Source: Lysobacterales bacterium
GTDB taxonomy: Bacteria; Pseudomonadota; Gammaproteobacteria; Xanthomonadales; SZUA-36
Assembly (NCBI GenBank): GCA_030637665.1
Contig: DAOWGA010000147.1
Coordinates: 1-5,263 of the forward strand
DNA: 5,263 nt
Direction of reading: 5' to 3'
A model generated the notes under the pieces. That model was not told where the DNA came from. It saw only the letters and a list, made by a program, of their open reading frames with translations, and did no database searches. The position numbers and the translations under genes are program-made. Below are positions 4,368 through 5,263 of the stretch, one piece after another. Numbering within the stretch: position 1 is the first letter of the stretch; every line of letters starts with the position of its first letter.

Positions 4368-5263
4368 TCACTGATTTAAGATTGAACCGCGCTCGGATAG
4401 CGACTTGCATTTACCAGGTTCCAGGTCGACTTTTGAACCATCAGGCTCGTAACAGGCACATCTTCCGCTATCCGCGGAATACGCGCATACCAATGCATCC
4501 TCCCACAGTTCCTGTTCGGACTTGCGGCGGCCATCTGCATGAAATTTTTCCGGGGCTGACTTCATTTCCATGCGTTCCTGCAAACCGTTGACAAGCTTTT
4601 CCAGCTCACCCCCGAAAGCGAACCAGCCCAGAACAAATAGCGCCACCATAAGGGCAAGACGCAACAATGACCACGAGTCGAAGAAAAAACCTTTACGCGC
4701 GTTCAGACGCGCCTCCTCAAGCTGCTTCAGGGCGCGGTTGGCTTTTTCAGGTGGCAGCAGTTTCTCATTCCGTTTCCTGATCAATGGAATGAGTTTTTCA
4801 ACGGGCAAAACGTTTCCGGGCAGGGCGCCTTTGAATTTTTTATGGCCAGCGAATACCACGATGGAATGAAACCGTGAATCTGGCAGTTGTAACAAACGCC
4901 CCAGCGCCTGTATATGCAGGTAGTTCTGATGTAGCGGATTTTCAAAACGCGTGGAACGCCCGAGCCTGTATTGCTTCCACCTGTCCTGAAACTCTGTCCC
5001 GGAAATGATTCCGCGGCGGTAAACGGTCTCGATTACAAAAATACCGAACGGTGAAACCACCAGGTGGTCGATATGCGTGGTTCCACCCCCGGAGGGAATG
5101 GTCAGATCATTGAGCACCGTGTACTGATTCTTCTGCAGCATCGCTGCAAGGATTCGCCGGACACGCGTCTCGCCCATCGTTCCCCTGAAGCGGGGCGAAC
5201 CGATGTAGGCAATTAAAATGACCAGTGGAATCAACCACAAAAAATGCAGGAATACTGATGGCA
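4368..5263 (-). CDS. NERD domain membrane protein, N-terminus at or beyond window edge
   Basis: The frame is open from the stop at 4370-4368 to the right edge. A TTG at 5240 could start a 290-aa protein but has no ribosome site. Upstream codons read PSVFLH, preceded by a partial TG that would complete ATG if base 5264 is A. Numbering here is from the TTG. A membrane helix at about 1-14 is followed by basic residues. A nuclease-related domain (NERD) spans about 20-135: GE at 23-24, THIDHLVVSPFGIFVIET at 55-72, RGIISG at 76-81, W88, and NPLHQNYLH at 101-109. The normal E-x-K lysine is V73, so nuclease activity is doubtful. A second helix lies at about 189-210. The tail contains C252, C261, C263 and C278 in a CAYSADSGRCACYEPDG context. 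Charge pattern suggests NERD in the cytoplasm and the tail in the periplasm. NERD proteins are thought to act on DNA, but the role here is unknown. Confidence 0.88.
   Translation of the reverse strand, partial: PSVFLHFLWLIPLVILIAYIGSPRFRGTMGETRVRRILAAMLQKNQYTVLNDLTIPSGGGTTHIDHLVVSPFGIFVIETVYRRGIISGTEFQDRWKQYRLGRSTRFENPLHQNYLHIQALGRLLQLPDSRFHSIVVFAGHKKFKGALPGNVLPVEKLIPLIRKRNEKLLPPEKANRALKQLEEARLNARKGFFFDSWSLLRLALMVALFVLGWFAFGGELEKLVNGLQERMEMKSAPEKFHADGRRKSEQELWEDALVCAYSADSGRCACYEPDGSKVDLEPGKCKSLSERGSILNQ

Overview
The window looks like ordinary chromosome from a Gammaproteobacterium (inference). The support is a DeoA close to the E. coli type in length and motifs, densely packed genes with moderate GC, and a PepSY membrane protein, an SRD5A-like reductase and NERD proteins of the kind seen in free-living, often marine, members of that class. 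No transposase, integrase, tRNA, rRNA or CRISPR array is visible, and nothing marks the region as an island.

Layout from left to right. (1) Bases 1-658, minus strand: the first 219 codons of a membrane-anchored PepSY protein that runs off the left edge. (2) Bases 781-1518, plus strand, divergent from it across 122 bp: a complete bacterial homologue of eukaryotic steroid 5-alpha-reductase. Its 3' end holds a terminator-like hairpin inside the coding sequence. (3) Bases 3445-1704, minus strand: a tightly coupled pyrimidine nucleoside salvage operon of deoA (thymidine phosphorylase) and cdd (cytidine deaminase), joined by a TAATG overlap. A possible third gene for a small secreted protein starts at a TTG overlapping the cdd stop and runs antisense into the end of the reductase gene. 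A perfect TATAAT box enclosed by a 7-bp inverted repeat lies about 70 bp upstream of deoA. (4) Bases 3647-4327, plus strand: a six-helix membrane protein with a potassium-channel filter (TLGYGD). (5) Bases 4368-5263, minus strand: a membrane NERD-domain protein running to the right edge, convergent with the channel. Its nuclease-like domain lacks the usual lysine, and it carries a Cys-rich tail after a second membrane helix.

Only deoA and cdd clearly work together: Cdd deaminates (deoxy)cytidine to (deoxy)uridine, and DeoA splits deoxyuridine or thymidine into base and deoxyribose-1-phosphate. The other genes are separate transcription units with no obvious pathway link. I see no convincing complete new system. 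The most distinctive items are the SRD5A homologue with its intragenic terminator-like hairpin, the antisense-overlapping small secreted ORF, the palindromic promoter of deoA, and the unusual NERD protein.
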